Source of the DNA: Azonexaceae bacterium s22
GTDB lineage: Bacteria > Pseudomonadota > Gammaproteobacteria > Burkholderiales > Rhodocyclaceae
Reading direction: 5' to 3'
Assembly: GCA_016617495.1 (NCBI GenBank)
Contig: WYCU01000002.1
Coordinates: forward strand, 275,538 to 339,537
DNA: 64,000 nt
The position numbers were made by a program, and so were the translations under genes. Shown piece after piece: positions 16,750-24,979 of the stretch (its first letter is position 1; each line of letters opens with the position of its first letter). The notes beneath the pieces were generated by a model. It worked only from the letters and a program-made list of their open reading frames with translations, had not been told where the DNA came from and did no database searches.

Positions 16750-18018
16750 TTACAGGATCATCCCGGCGCCGACCGTATTGTTGTTGCTTTCGTCGATGAC
16801 GATGAAGGCGCCGGTGGCGCGGTTGTCGGTGTAGGCGTCGGCAAAGAGCGGCTGTGCGAGTTTGAAGCGGACTTGCGCGATGTCGTTCATGGCCAGCTTT
16901 TCGGCCGGGACGCGTTCAAGCGTGTTTACATCCAGGCGATGGTCGATGGCCGTGAGCTTGGCTTTGGAGTCGCGCGTGGTGTGGCGGATGAGGTAGGTGC
17001 GGGCGCGGTCGAGCGGGGTTTCGGCCAGCCAGCAGACGGTGGCGGTGATTTCCTTGACGGCGGCGGGCACTTCGCTGGATTTGACGATCATGTCGCCACG
17101 CGAGATGTCGATGTCGTCGGCCAGCAGCAGGGCCACGGATTGCTCGGTGACGGCTTCGGGAATGTTCTGGCCGCCGATCTGGATTTTGGTGACGATGGAT
17201 TCGAGACCGCTGGGCAGGATGGTCACGGCGTCGCCGACCTTGATGCTGCCGGATTCCACGCGGCCCATGAAGCCGCGGTAGTCATGCAGGTCCGGGTTGG
17301 CGGAATCCTGCGGGCGGCAGACGTATTGCACCGGGAAGCGGAATTTTTCGGTGTGTTCGCTGTGCGCGGTGGGGGCGGCTTCGAGAATTTCGAGCAGCGT
17401 CGGGCCGTCGTACCAGTTCAGGCTCTCGCCACGGTCCACGATCATGTCGCCGTTGAGCGCGGAGAGCGGGATGAAGCGGATGTCGTCGATGCCGACCTTG
17501 GCGGCGAATTCGAGGTAATCGGCCTTGATCTTCTCGTAGGCGTCTTGCGAGTAGTCGACCAAGTCCATCTTGTTGATGGCCACGACCAGATGCGGGATGC
17601 CGACCAGCGAGGCCAGCTTGGAATGGCGGCGGGTTTGCGTCAGCACGCCCTTGCGCGCATCGATCAGGATGATGGCGAGGTTGGCGGTCGACGCGGCGGT
17701 GACCATGTTGCGGGTGTACTGCTCGTGGCCCGGCGCGTCGGCGATGATGTACTTGCGCGTGCCGGTGGAGAAGTAGCGGTAGGCGACGTCGATGGTGATG
17801 CCTTGCTCGCGCTCGGCTTGCAGGCCGTCGGTGAGCAGAGAGAGGTCGACCGCGCCCATGCCGCGCTTTTGCGAGGTCTTTTCGATGGCCGAGAGGGTGT
17901 CGGCGAGGATGGTTTTGGTGTCGTACAGCAGGCGGCCGATCAGGGTGCTCTTGCCGTCGTCGACGCTGCCGCAGGTCAAAAAGCGCAGCAGGCCGTGATC
18001 TTCAACGTGGGCGGTCAT
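16750..18018 (-). CDS. cysN: Sulfate adenylyltransferase subunit 1 (GTPase)
   Basis: A 422-residue GTPase subunit that drives ATP sulfurylase. G motifs are visible: GSVDDGKSTLIGRL (G1), EQGITIDVAYRY (G2), DAPGHEQYTRNM (G3) and NKMDLVDY (G4). Translation-factor-like beta domains follow. With CysD it makes adenosine 5'-phosphosulfate from sulfate and ATP. It overlaps cysD by one base (TGATG), so the two are translationally coupled. There is no CysC (APS kinase) extension, consistent with direct APS reduction by the FeS-type CysH at 36555. Confidence 0.96.
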   Translation of the reverse strand: MTAHVEDHGLLRFLTCGSVDDGKSTLIGRLLYDTKTILADTLSAIEKTSQKRGMGAVDLSLLTDGLQAEREQGITIDVAYRYFSTGTRKYIIADAPGHEQYTRNMVTAASTANLAIILIDARKGVLTQTRRHSKLASLVGIPHLVVAINKMDLVDYSQDAYEKIKADYLEFAAKVGIDDIRFIPLSALNGDMIVDRGESLNWYDGPTLLEILEAAPTAHSEHTEKFRFPVQYVCRPQDSANPDLHDYRGFMGRVESGSIKVGDAVTILPSGLESIVTKIQIGGQNIPEAVTEQSVALLLADDIDISRGDMIVKSSEVPAAVKEITATVCWLAETPLDRARTYLIRHTTRDSKAKLTAIDHRLDVNTLERVPAEKLAMNDIAQVRFKLAQPLFADAYTDNRATGAFIVIDESNNNTVGAGMIL

Positions 18019-18947
18019 CAGAAGTAACCCTCTTTCTTGCGTTGTTCCATGGAGGCTTCGCTGGTCTGGTCGTCCAGACGCGTGGCGCCGCGCTCGGTGA
18101 TGGTGGTGGTGGCGGTTTCCAGCACGATTTTCTCGACCGTGTCGGCATCCGATTCGACCGGCGCCGTGCAGGAAATGTCGCCCACCGTGCGGAAGCGCAC
18201 CAGCTTGTCGACGATCTCCTCGCCGGCCTTCGGCAGGTTGGTCAGCTCACCGGAAACCAGCGGCACATTCACCGGCACGATGGCGCCCTGGCGGATGACT
18301 ACTGGGCGGGTGTGGGCGAAATAAATGCTCGGCAGTTCCAGGCCTTCGCGCTCGATGTATTGCCAGACATCCATTTCCGTCCAGTTCGAGATCGGGAAGG
18401 CGCGGATGTTCTCGCCCTTGTGGCTGCGGGCGTTGTAGAGGTTCCACAGCTCCGGGCGCTGGTTCTTCGGGTCCCATTGGCCGAACTCGTCGCGGAAGCT
18501 CATGATGCGTTCCTTGGCGCGGGCCTTTTCTTCATCGCGGCGGGCGCCACCGATGCAGCAGTCGAAACCGAATTCCTCGATGGCTTCCAGCAGCGTCACC
18601 GACTGGTGCTTGTTGCGCGATTCGCCTTCATGCTTCAGCACCACCGTGCCGCGCTTCATCGAGTCTTCCACGGAGCGCACGATCAGGCGCTCGCCCAGCT
18701 CGGCGGCGCGCTTGTCGCGGAATTCGACCACTTCCTTGTAATTGTGGCCGGTGTCGATGTGCATCAGCGGGAAAGGGAACTTGCCGGGGCGGAAAGCCTT
18801 TTCGGCAATGCGCAGCATGCAGATCGAATCCTTGCCGCCGGAAAAAAGCAGCACGGGGTTGGCACACTGGCCAGCCACCTCGCGCATGATGTGGATGGCT
18901 TCGGCTTCGAGCCAGTCGAGGTGAGAGAGCGGTTTGCGTAACGTCAT
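18018..18947 (-). CDS. cysD: Sulfate adenylyltransferase subunit 2
   Basis: A 309-residue catalytic subunit of ATP sulfurylase. It has the PP-loop LLFSGGKDSICML, the HIDTGHNYKEVVEFRD segment, CCIGGARRDEEKARAKER and the C-terminal TTTITERGATR region typical of CysD. It is first in the cysDN operon. A candidate sigma70 promoter lies upstream at 18985-19013. Control by CysB (encoded at 40347) is expected from the family but not proved here. Confidence 0.96.
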   Translation of the reverse strand: MTLRKPLSHLDWLEAEAIHIMREVAGQCANPVLLFSGGKDSICMLRIAEKAFRPGKFPFPLMHIDTGHNYKEVVEFRDKRAAELGERLIVRSVEDSMKRGTVVLKHEGESRNKHQSVTLLEAIEEFGFDCCIGGARRDEEKARAKERIMSFRDEFGQWDPKNQRPELWNLYNARSHKGENIRAFPISNWTEMDVWQYIEREGLELPSIYFAHTRPVVIRQGAIVPVNVPLVSGELTNLPKAGEEIVDKLVRFRTVGDISCTAPVESDADTVEKIVLETATTTITERGATRLDDQTSEASMEQRKKEGYF

Positions 18948-18984
18948 TTGCGGGCGAATCCACAGGGATTGTCGAATGGCCCGG

Positions 18985-19013
18985 ATTGTAGCGCGCCCTT
19001 AATATTCGATTAA
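18985..19013 (-). promoter_or_regulatory. Candidate cysDN promoter
   Basis: On the minus strand TTAATC (-35) and TACAAT (-10) are separated by 17 bases. The -35 overlaps an AT-rich near-palindrome (TTAATCGAATATTAA) that could be an activator site, possibly for CysB. Identification is by eye. Confidence 0.45.
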
Positions 19014-19082
19014 GAACAAGTCTTCATCTTGTTATGCAAAATTGGAATATTGAGAGGTTTTGAAATTGGGCTGTTTTTGAGC

Positions 19083-19097
19083 GTCGACCGCGACAAT
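19083..19097 (+). repeat. Dispersed 15-bp motif, copy 5
   Basis: Perfect GTCGACCGCGACAAT preceded by CTGTTTTTGAGC, between cysD and the hemerythrin gene. Confidence 0.85.
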
Positions 19098-19238
19098 CCC
19101 CTTTTTAGGCGCTTTTCAGCGGTCAGACCGCCCGGAACGCCAGACCCGCGGCCAATGTGCGTATCATCGCGGGAGCCGGCCCTGGCGCCTTGCGTGCATG
19201 AGGCTGCGCATTTCCTTTGATCTTTTCGAGAACCCAAA

Positions 19239-20192
19239 ATGTGTTCCTCACAAAATAAAAACGATATCAACAGCGCGGTAGATCGAGCGACGGCCATGCG
19301 GCGCCTGGTCGATGAACATGCGGCCGGACTGGTCTTTGCCGCCGAGATTGCCGAGATTGCCAAAAATGGCAGTGACGACGATGTGGCGGCCGCCATGGAA
19401 CGGGTCAGCGCCTACCTGGCCGGCGAGCTTGAAGACCACTTTCAGCACGAAGAACAAACCATCCTGGGCGAATTGCTGCGCAGCCACCCGGAATACGCGA
19501 CGCTGTGCATCGCGATTGGCAAAGAGCACGGGCAGATGCGCTTCATGCTCATCGAAACCAGCGGCGCCGGCCCAAGACGCGACCTGGCCCTGTTCGCCCA
19601 CCTGCTGACGCAGCACACCCTGCTCGAAAACGAAGGCCTGTTTCCCGTAGTCGAAAAACTGTTTTCCGACGAACAAATGCAGGAAGTCGCGAACTTCTCC
19701 CCGCGTCGGCGCCCGCAAATCCCCAACAACGCGCCGCGCACCGCAACGCATCAGGATGCCGCCCGCCGCGAGCAATGGTGGGCTGAAATCGTCGAATTCG
19801 CCAAGCGCCCGGGGCCAAAAAGCGGCCGGATCGTCCTGCTCCCCCAATACAACCCCGAACTGGTCGAAGAAATGGCCAAGCAAACCGGCCTCGCGCTATT
19901 CGACTTCCAGCGCGAAATCATGAGCAACTATGGCCGCAACGCCGACAGCATCGGCCTGGAAGTGCTGGACCAAAGCCTGCAAAACCGTTCCGCCGAGGCC
20001 GGCATCCTCTCCCACAACGTCGAAGCCCTGCTGTGCGTCAAAAGCAAACAGGAACGCAGCGCCTGGCTGCAAGCCTTTCTCGACGCCGACTGGCCCAACC
20101 CCGTGCTCCTGCCGATCAGCATCTACCAACCCGACGTGCCGACCACGCGCGGGGATCAGGTGTTGTGCTGCGAGATGCCGGGTGGGGCGTAG
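19239..20192 (+). CDS. Hemerythrin HHE-domain protein with an unassigned C-terminal domain
   Basis: A 317-residue soluble protein. Residues 15-145 form a hemerythrin-like four-helix domain with candidate di-iron ligands His27, His67, His70/Glu71, His97, His121, His126 and Glu130 (motifs HFQHEEQ, KEHGQM and HTLLENEGLFP). Such domains bind oxygen, NO or iron, or repair iron centres. Residues 165-317 form a second domain (RIVLLPQYNPELVEEMAKQTGLALFDFQRE to PVLLPISIYQPD) that I do not recognise; its mix of beta strands and helices might be nucleotide-binding. It stands alone after the cysDN promoter region and just before the gene-cassette array. Confidence 0.8.
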   Translation: MCSSQNKNDINSAVDRATAMRRLVDEHAAGLVFAAEIAEIAKNGSDDDVAAAMERVSAYLAGELEDHFQHEEQTILGELLRSHPEYATLCIAIGKEHGQMRFMLIETSGAGPRRDLALFAHLLTQHTLLENEGLFPVVEKLFSDEQMQEVANFSPRRRPQIPNNAPRTATHQDAARREQWWAEIVEFAKRPGPKSGRIVLLPQYNPELVEEMAKQTGLALFDFQREIMSNYGRNADSIGLEVLDQSLQNRSAEAGILSHNVEALLCVKSKQERSAWLQAFLDADWPNPVLLPISIYQPDVPTTRGDQVLCCEMPGGA

Positions 20193-20231
20193 GGGTTGGG
20201 TTTTGGTTTTGGTTTTGCGGGGGGCGTCGGT

Positions 20232-20312
20232 TGCTAACGTGCTAGGTAAGGGGCGGCCCCCTTGCGGGACGTCCCAGCAGCCGAAGGCTGCGCCTTGACC
20301 GGAATGTTAGGT
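20232..20312 (-). repeat. attC-like recombination site A
   Basis: Read on the minus strand it begins ACCTAAC (R'') and ends GTTAGCA (R', one mismatch to GTTRRRY). The interior can fold on itself (GCAGCC..GGCTGC and GGGGCGGCCCC stems). It directly follows the stop of the 20316 gene, the normal position for a cassette attC. About 81 bp. Confidence 0.7.
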
Positions 20313-20315
20313 TTT

Positions 20316-20555
20316 TTATTCATTCGGATTGCACACAACAATATCGGGCCACTCTTCTTTCCACACATCACTTTCGTCTTGCATGTGCAAATGCCCGTAA
20401 CTCTCTCCCATTCGGTCCATTTCATCAGCAGCTGCCATGAGGAATAGAGCAACAGCACGAACCGTTTTGGAGTCCGCGGAGAGCGAAATCTCATTTAGCT
20501 CAAGCAATCCATACTCGTTGAGCGGTTCACCAGTTGGGTATGCGTATGCCTTCAT
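20316..20555 (-). CDS. Cassette gene, 79-aa hypothetical protein
   Basis: A small acidic protein (MKAYAYPTGEPLNEYGLLELNEISLSADS...) with no signal peptide or membrane segment and no family I can name. It lies between attC-like sites at 20232 and 20563, starts eight bases inside its cassette and ends four bases before the next site, which is a classic one-gene cassette. Composition is more AT-rich than the backbone. The compact fit between recombination sites supports it being real. Confidence 0.7.
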   Translation of the reverse strand: MKAYAYPTGEPLNEYGLLELNEISLSADSKTVRAVALFLMAAADEMDRMGESYGHLHMQDESDVWKEEWPDIVVCNPNE

Positions 20556-20562
20556 GGAAACA

Positions 20563-20640
20563 ACCTAACGTAAAAGTGAGGGGCGCTCCGCAGGCGGCAG
20601 CGCCGCTTGCGGAGCGCCCCTCTCGACTGACAGGTTAGGC
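20563..20640 (-). repeat. attC-like recombination site B
   Basis: On the minus strand it starts GCCTAAC and ends GTTAGGT, both perfect matches to RYYYAAC and GTTRRRY. The interior is a long imperfect palindrome with a GGGGCGCTCCGC arm pairing with GCGGAGCGCCCC. About 78 bp. This is the best attC in the window. Confidence 0.8.
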
Positions 20641-20663
20641 TGCATAAGTTAAGCGCACCATCT

Positions 20664-21092
20664 CTAAGATGCGCCAGCCGATGAAGAAAACCGCGCCTGT
20701 TTTAGCATGCGAAACTGCCAAATACCGAAGAACTGCGCCTTATTGACATTAGTCTCTAACGCATTCTTTACGCCGGAGATCGCTGCCTCAACAAGCTGTG
20801 GATGCGGAGGCTGTTGTGGGTGCGTACCGGATTTAAGCTGCAACAGAGAGCTGTTTGCGTAAATTGCAGTTTGGACCCAAACAATATTTTTGCAGCCGTA
20901 ATAGAAGCTGACACCCCAACAAACTATGGCTAGACCAACTGGCAGCAGCCACCACGACAAAAGAAGCCCCTCTATTTTTTGAACAGCAAACCCGATTGCC
21001 GCACCAGCAGCAGCCAACAAGAAGTATGTGTACTTGTCTTGGCTTGCTTGGTGCTGCTTATACAGTTCGAGGAAATCTTTGTTGTCAGCCAT
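20664..21092 (-). CDS. Cassette gene, two-helix membrane protein
   Basis: A 142-residue protein starting MADNKDFLELYKQHQASQDK, with two adjacent hydrophobic helices (YTYFLLAAAGAAIGFAV and GLLLSWWLLPVGLAIVCWGVSFYYG). A soluble region of about 75 residues follows, possibly cytosolic. No family is recognised. It lies between attC-like sites B and C. The start at 21092 sits six bases from the recombination core, as in other cassettes; an upstream start at 21116 would run through the core. Confidence 0.7.
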   Translation of the reverse strand: MADNKDFLELYKQHQASQDKYTYFLLAAAGAAIGFAVQKIEGLLLSWWLLPVGLAIVCWGVSFYYGCKNIVWVQTAIYANSSLLQLKSGTHPQQPPHPQLVEAAISGVKNALETNVNKAQFFGIWQFRMLKQARFSSSAGAS

Positions 21093-21097
21093 GGCGA

Positions 21098-21170
21098 GCC
21101 TAACGTTGAAAATCACCGGACGGAGGCAAGCGCAGCTTGCCGGAGGTCCGGTGGATTGGAAAACCAGGGA
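21098..21170 (-). repeat. Partial attC-like site C
   Basis: The core GTTAGGC (minus strand, 21098-21104) and a complementary stem (CACCGGAC with GTCCGGTG, around GCAAGC..GCTTGC) are present, but the R'' end is missing where a RYYYAAC is expected. The adjacent 21165-21240 sequence, containing GGGACCCC and GGTCCGTCCCC in inverted relation, may have replaced it. Confidence 0.5.
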
Positions 21171-21244
21171 GGGACCCCGTTTCTATTATTGTAGGAAAAT
21201 CGTGGTCCGTCCCCTGTTGCTCCTCATGCGCTTTCTCTCAAGAC

Positions 21245-21307
21245 GCCCAACGTAAAGCTCAGGGGCTCGCCGGTTGCGGCGCGTCCTCCTGGAGTGCAGT
21301 GTTAGGC
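21245..21307 (-). repeat. attC-like recombination site D
   Basis: On the minus strand GCCTAAC (R'') and GTTGGGC (R') are both consensus, 63 bp apart end to end. Between them lie GGAGGACGCGCC and complementary GGCGAGCCCC-type arms. The 3' end of the 21259 gene runs into the site, as is common in cassettes. Confidence 0.75.
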
Positions 21308-21861
21308 ATGCGGAATTTGAATGCGGCAATGATCCCTTGGCCGCAACGAATAGCCAACCAGACTAAAACTCCGAGCATGACTATGCTTATGCCGACGCCA
21401 AGCAGCGCATAGGTGATATTGGTTCCTACGCCCGAGAGCAGTACGCCATTTGCGACAGACCAAATTACGTAAATTCCATACAGCCGGACTGATGAACTGA
21501 GATGCCGAGAAATAATGGGTTGCTCGTGCGATTTGTTGATGTAATAAAAAATGACATAGGGCACAAGCGTAAGCAAGCAGACAGGAAAACCAAGAAAATA
21601 GAACTGATAGAAGCCGACGAGTTGCGCCAAGAATGCATCTGTTAAGGCGAATATATAGCCGCATGCCGCTAGCCATTTTATTTTGTCCCGTTGGCTGTCA
21701 CCCATCGCAGGAAATGTGGCCGAGACCTCTTCGGGTTGAATTGTGCTGACAGACACAGTTTTTGGCTTTCGCAGTACTCGGTATAAGACGTAGCCAACAA
21801 TGACCAATAGGAGAAATGGAAATAAGCCGATAAGCCAGTGGAAGACTGAAAAACTACCCAT
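21259..21861 (-). CDS. Cassette gene, four- to five-helix membrane protein
   Basis: A 200-residue protein with an N-terminal helix (FHWLIGLFPFLLLVIVGYVLYRVL), a polar linker and about four further membrane segments. The C-terminus (PNTALQEDAPQPASP) is encoded by attC site D, a common feature of cassette genes. Family not recognised. The composition is AT-rich compared with flanking chromosomal genes. A half core site (GTTAAGC, minus) lies at 21893-21899, 32 bases upstream of the start. Confidence 0.75.
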   Translation of the reverse strand: MGSFSVFHWLIGLFPFLLLVIVGYVLYRVLRKPKTVSVSTIQPEEVSATFPAMGDSQRDKIKWLAACGYIFALTDAFLAQLVGFYQFYFLGFPVCLLTLVPYVIFYYINKSHEQPIISRHLSSSVRLYGIYVIWSVANGVLLSGVGTNITYALLGVGISIVMLGVLVWLAIRCGQGIIAAFKFRMPNTALQEDAPQPASP

Positions 21862-21892
21862 TGAATGCTCCTTATATGTGAATTATGGGAAT

Positions 21893-21899
21893 GCTTAAC
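21893..21899 (-). repeat. Possible upstream cassette boundary (half core site)
   Basis: GTTAAGC on the minus strand matches GTTRRRY and lies just upstream of the 21259-21861 cassette gene, where the previous attC or an attI should end. No matching R'' was found within 130 bp, so it may be a decayed attC or attI. Confidence 0.4.
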
Positions 21900-22361
21900 G
21901 GTTGAATTGTGCGGCACCCCCACAGGGGGCGAAACCGATCACGCAGTGAGCAGTGTCCGCTCGAATGCGTCGTTCTCTGGCAAAGAATGCGGCACGCATC
22001 GACAGCGCCTTTTTATGCCCAATGCCGAAAATCCCAGTCGGGTTTATCTGTCTTTCTACGGAACGCGCCTTGCGTGTCCGCATGAACACCGCGCTGTTGT
22101 GCGTGCGCGCAAATTGTGCTTCGCTGACTAGTTGATTCTGTCGGCGGCACGCATGCACCGGACGACAACCATATACGCCGGCAAACACGGCGCCGTGAAT
22201 TGCGTTTTCCTTCTGGTGTTGTATGGTGTTTCCCCGCATATAAATAGTCAGATTGGTCTGAAAATCAGGTCATACATTCAAGACGATCACAAATTCGTTT
22301 CCCGACAAAAGCGTCGGTAAGTTTGGGGTAAAAAAATTAATGGCTATTTTTACGCTTGTTA
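21900..22361. other. Region without a confident gene beside the cassette array
   Basis: About 460 bases. A minus-strand frame (22239 to 21895, 114 residues) ends with its stop codon inside the half core site at 21893, as cassette genes can, but its residue content (many Arg, His and Cys, no hydrophobic pattern) is unlike a normal protein. A plus-strand frame at 21865-22131 is no better. An integrase gene would be expected on this side of a minus-oriented array, and none is present. Confidence 0.45.
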
Positions 22362-22955
22362 TTAACTACTGGTTAGGTACGGCTTTAGATACGATGCAGG
22401 AATAGAAAGGCACTGATTTTGATATCGGAAAGTGCCCCAATTCAGCCCTATGAGCTCGCCTTTTACATTCACTACCGGGCCACCAGAAGAACCTGGGGCA
22501 CAAAACGCCCCCAGGAGAATTGATTTTCCGGAATCGGTATCGACCAGTCCCTTGATATTCCCTTGTCCCACTACCGGTAATCCCGCGGGAAAGCCGAAAA
22601 TCCAGATGTTTTCGCCTACTTGAATTTCGGTATTTAGGCGAACCGGCGTCCCCGAAAAGCCGCCGACAAGAATGCATGCATCAAGATTGCCAAGGTTGTA
22701 ATGCTTGGTCACATAAAACTGCTGTCCGGTTTGGCGATGAATTACCCGAGGCCAGCCTGGATGACTGTTCAAAACATGGCAGTTGGTAAGAATCTTGTCG
22801 CGAGCGACAAGAACACCCGTGCCAAATCCAATCTTGTCGCTGTTTGGGTATGGCACTTCAACTCGATAGATTGCCGACTCGACGGTGTAAGGATTGGAGT
22901 CTGCCGCAACTACAGATGCGCCGAGCGCCAAGAGCGCCGTTGATATCTGTTTCAT
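22362..22955 (-). CDS. Secreted trypsin-like serine protease
   Basis: A 197-residue protein with a signal peptide (MKQISTALLALGASVVAA) and a single S1-type protease domain. The triad is visible: His in ILTNCHV, Asp in NLDACILV and Ser in APGSSGGPV. There is no PDZ domain, so it is shorter than DegP/HtrA proteins. It is expected to act in the periplasm. It lies next to the cassette array but is not flanked by a convincing attC, and no partner gene adjoins it. Confidence 0.82.
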   Translation of the reverse strand: MKQISTALLALGASVVAADSNPYTVESAIYRVEVPYPNSDKIGFGTGVLVARDKILTNCHVLNSHPGWPRVIHRQTGQQFYVTKHYNLGNLDACILVGGFSGTPVRLNTEIQVGENIWIFGFPAGLPVVGQGNIKGLVDTDSGKSILLGAFCAPGSSGGPVVNVKGELIGLNWGTFRYQNQCLSIPASYLKPYLTSS

Positions 22956-23116
22956 GTGGGCGTTTCCCCACGTAGTGCAGAGGTGAGAGACATGTTTCTA
23001 CTCATGAATCGAGCAATGAAGGTTCGTTCGCCGCACACGATCACACACAAACGTGTCAGGCCATACGTTCTGAGCAATTTGATTGCTGGATGCTAACTGG
23101 TGTGCGTGAAACCCGC

Positions 23117-23136
23117 ACCTGCTAGAACTAGCAGGT
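23117..23136. repeat. Perfect 9-bp palindrome in an intergenic region
   Basis: ACCTGCTAG and CTAGCAGGT are separated by AA, giving a 20-bp near-perfect palindrome. There is no T-run, so it is more like an operator than a terminator. It lies between the serine protease gene and fumC, about 160 bases upstream of the protease start and 95 bases from the fumC end. Confidence 0.5.
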
Positions 23137-23210
23137 AGTCATTCCACCTCGGCGTTGGTCAGCCGCCATTGCTTCGCTAAATTTCGCGCGAAATTTGCCT
23201 CTTTTTCGAG

Positions 23211-23225
23211 GTCGACCGCGACAAT
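23211..23225 (+). repeat. Dispersed 15-bp motif, copy 6
   Basis: Perfect GTCGACCGCGACAAT preceded by CCTCTTTTTCGAG and a palindrome AAATTTCGCGCGAAATTT at 23180-23197. Right after the fumC stop on the minus side. Confidence 0.85.
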
Positions 23226-23231
23226 TTGTTT

Positions 23232-24623
23232 TCAGGGGCTTTCCGGGTGTGTCATGGCGGCGGGAACGACCCAGCGGTCATAATCGGCTTCGCTGATTTG
23301 GCCGGAGGCGAGGGCGGCGGCTTTGAGGGTGCTGCCGGTGGCGTGGGCGTGTTTGGCGATGGCGGCGGCCTGGTCGTAGCCGATGTGCGGGGTGAGGGCG
23401 GTGACGAGCATGAGGGAGTTTTCCATCAGCGCGGCAATGCGTTCGCGGTCGGGTTCGATGCCGCGGGCGCAGTGCTGGTCGAAGCTTTGCATGCCGTCGG
23501 CGAGCAGCCGGATGCTTTGCAGGACGTTGTGGGCGATCAGCGGTTTGTAGACGTTGAGTTCGAAGTTGCCGGCGGCGCCGGCCATGGCGACGGCAACGTC
23601 GTTGCCGAGCACCTGGCAGCAGCCCATGGTGAGGGCTTCGCACTGCGTGGGGTTGACCTTGCCGGGCATGATGGAGCTGCCCGGTTCGTTTTCGGGTATG
23701 CGCAGTTCACCGAGGCCGGAGCGGGGGCCGGAGGCCATCCAGCGGATGTCGTTGGCGATTTTGGTGAGCGCCACGGCGAGCCCGCGCAGGGCGCCATGGA
23801 CGGCGACGAGGGCGTCGTGCGTGGCCAGCGCCGAGAATAGGTTGTCGGCCGGGTGAAATGGCAGGCCGACGCGGTGGGCGAGTTCGTCGGCGACGCGCCG
23901 GCCGAATTCCGGGTGGGTGTTGAGCCCGGTGCCGACGGCGGTGCCGCCGATGGCGAGGGCGTAGAGGCTGGGGAGCGCGGCGCCGATGTGGGCGTCGGCC
24001 TGGCGGAGTTGCTCGACGTAGCCGGAGAATTCTTGGCCGAGGGTGAGCGGCGTGGCATCCTGAAGGTGGGTGCGCCCGATCTTGACGATGTCGGCAAAGG
24101 CTTCGGCCTTGGCGGCCAGCGTGGCGGTGAGTTGCGCCAGGGCGGGGCGCAGGCGGGCGGCGATGGCGAGCGCGGCGGCGACGTGCATGGCCGTGGGGAA
24201 TACGTCGTTGGAGGATTGCCCGCGATTGACGTCGTCGTTGGGATGCACGCGCCGATTCATGCCGCGCTTGCCGCCCAGCAGTTCCGAAGCGCGGTTGGCC
24301 AGCACTTCGTTCATGTTCATGTGGGTTTGCGTGCCCGAGCCGGTTTGCCAGACGACGAGCGGAAACTGGTCGCCGTGCTGCCCTTCGATGACTTCTTCGG
24401 CGGCGCGGGCAATGGCGTTGGCAATGGGTTCAGGCAGGCGGCCGAGGTCGCGGTTGACGTGCGCTGCGGCCAGCTTGACCAGCGCCAGCGCGTGGATCAA
24501 TTCTTCCGGCATGCGTTCGCCGGAGATGGCGAAGTGTTCTAGGGAGCGCTGGGTCTGCGCGCCCCACAGCCGGTCGTCGTCGACTTCGATGCTGCCGAAG
24601 CTGTCCCGCTCCAGGCGCGCCAT
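23232..24623 (-). CDS. fumC: Class II fumarate hydratase
   Basis: A 463-residue homotetrameric, iron-free fumarase that interconverts fumarate and malate in the TCA cycle. Family signatures include [37 protein letters not shown] and the [15 protein letters not shown] loop with the catalytic serine. The ATG at 24623 ([14 protein letters not shown]) matches the usual start; a longer frame to 24725 has no support. The DUF2789 gene lies just upstream on the same strand, 14 bases away. Confidence 0.96.
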   Translation of the reverse strand: MARLERDSFGSIEVDDDRLWGAQTQRSLEHFAISGERMPEELIHALALVKLAAAHVNRDLGRLPEPIANAIARAAEEVIEGQHGDQFPLVVWQTGSGTQTHMNMNEVLANRASELLGGKRGMNRRVHPNDDVNRGQSSNDVFPTAMHVAAALAIAARLRPALAQLTATLAAKAEAFADIVKIGRTHLQDATPLTLGQEFSGYVEQLRQADAHIGAALPSLYALAIGGTAVGTGLNTHPEFGRRVADELAHRVGLPFHPADNLFSALATHDALVAVHGALRGLAVALTKIANDIRWMASGPRSGLGELRIPENEPGSSIMPGKVNPTQCEALTMGCCQVLGNDVAVAMAGAAGNFELNVYKPLIAHNVLQSIRLLADGMQSFDQHCARGIEPDRERIAALMENSLMLVTALTPHIGYDQAAAIAKHAHATGSTLKAAALASGQISEADYDRWVVPAAMTHPESP

Positions 24624-24637
24624 GGCCAGAAAGGCGC

Positions 24638-24874
24638 TTAATGCCGGATGCGCAATACGGCGCTGAGGGCATCGGCGACTTCCGCCCAGTCGGCGTCTTG
24701 CTGGATGGATTCGCGCAGGAAGCAAGCCTGTGAAGCGTTCCAGAAGGGGGCTTCATACAGCGCTACGCCGTCGGGTAGCGTATGGTTCTCGATAAATTGC
24801 GCGATCGCCGCATCGTCGCTGGGATGACCCAGTTGGGCGAACAGATTGCTAAAGCTATGTACCGGACGCTCCAT
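24638..24874 (-). CDS. DUF2789 family protein
   Basis: A 78-residue soluble protein. The opening [31 protein letters not shown] and the segment [28 protein letters not shown] match DUF2789, a small proteobacterial family of unknown role. It ends 14 bases before fumC and is probably co-transcribed with it. Confidence 0.8.
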   Translation of the reverse strand: MERPVHSFSNLFAQLGHPSDDAAIAQFIENHTLPDGVALYEAPFWNASQACFLRESIQQDADWAEVADALSAVLRIRH

Positions 24875-24979
24875 GATTTCCTCCTTGCAGCGCGCTGGCC
24901 GCGATACCGACAGATTGCCGGGTTCATAGCTTGGAGTCGTATTGCGCCGGCAAGTTCGCCGACGCTGAAAATAGATCGC

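Noticed and set aside
16393-18027. 544-residue open frame on the plus strand
   Set aside because: Antisense shadow of cysN; residues are repetitive in Asp, Gly, Val and Arg.
20193-20231. GGTTTTGG-rich stretch as a functional repeat
   Set aside because: Short low-complexity sequence after the hemerythrin stop with no clear unit or partner.
21895-22239. 114-residue minus-strand frame beside the cassette array
   Set aside because: Odd Arg/His/Cys-rich content and no motif; described only as an uncertain region, although its stop lies within the half core site.
22372-22378. ACCTAAC at the 3' end of the serine protease gene as another attC end
   Set aside because: No GTTRRRY partner or stem within 130 bases; it is simply the codons for the C-terminal YLTSS.
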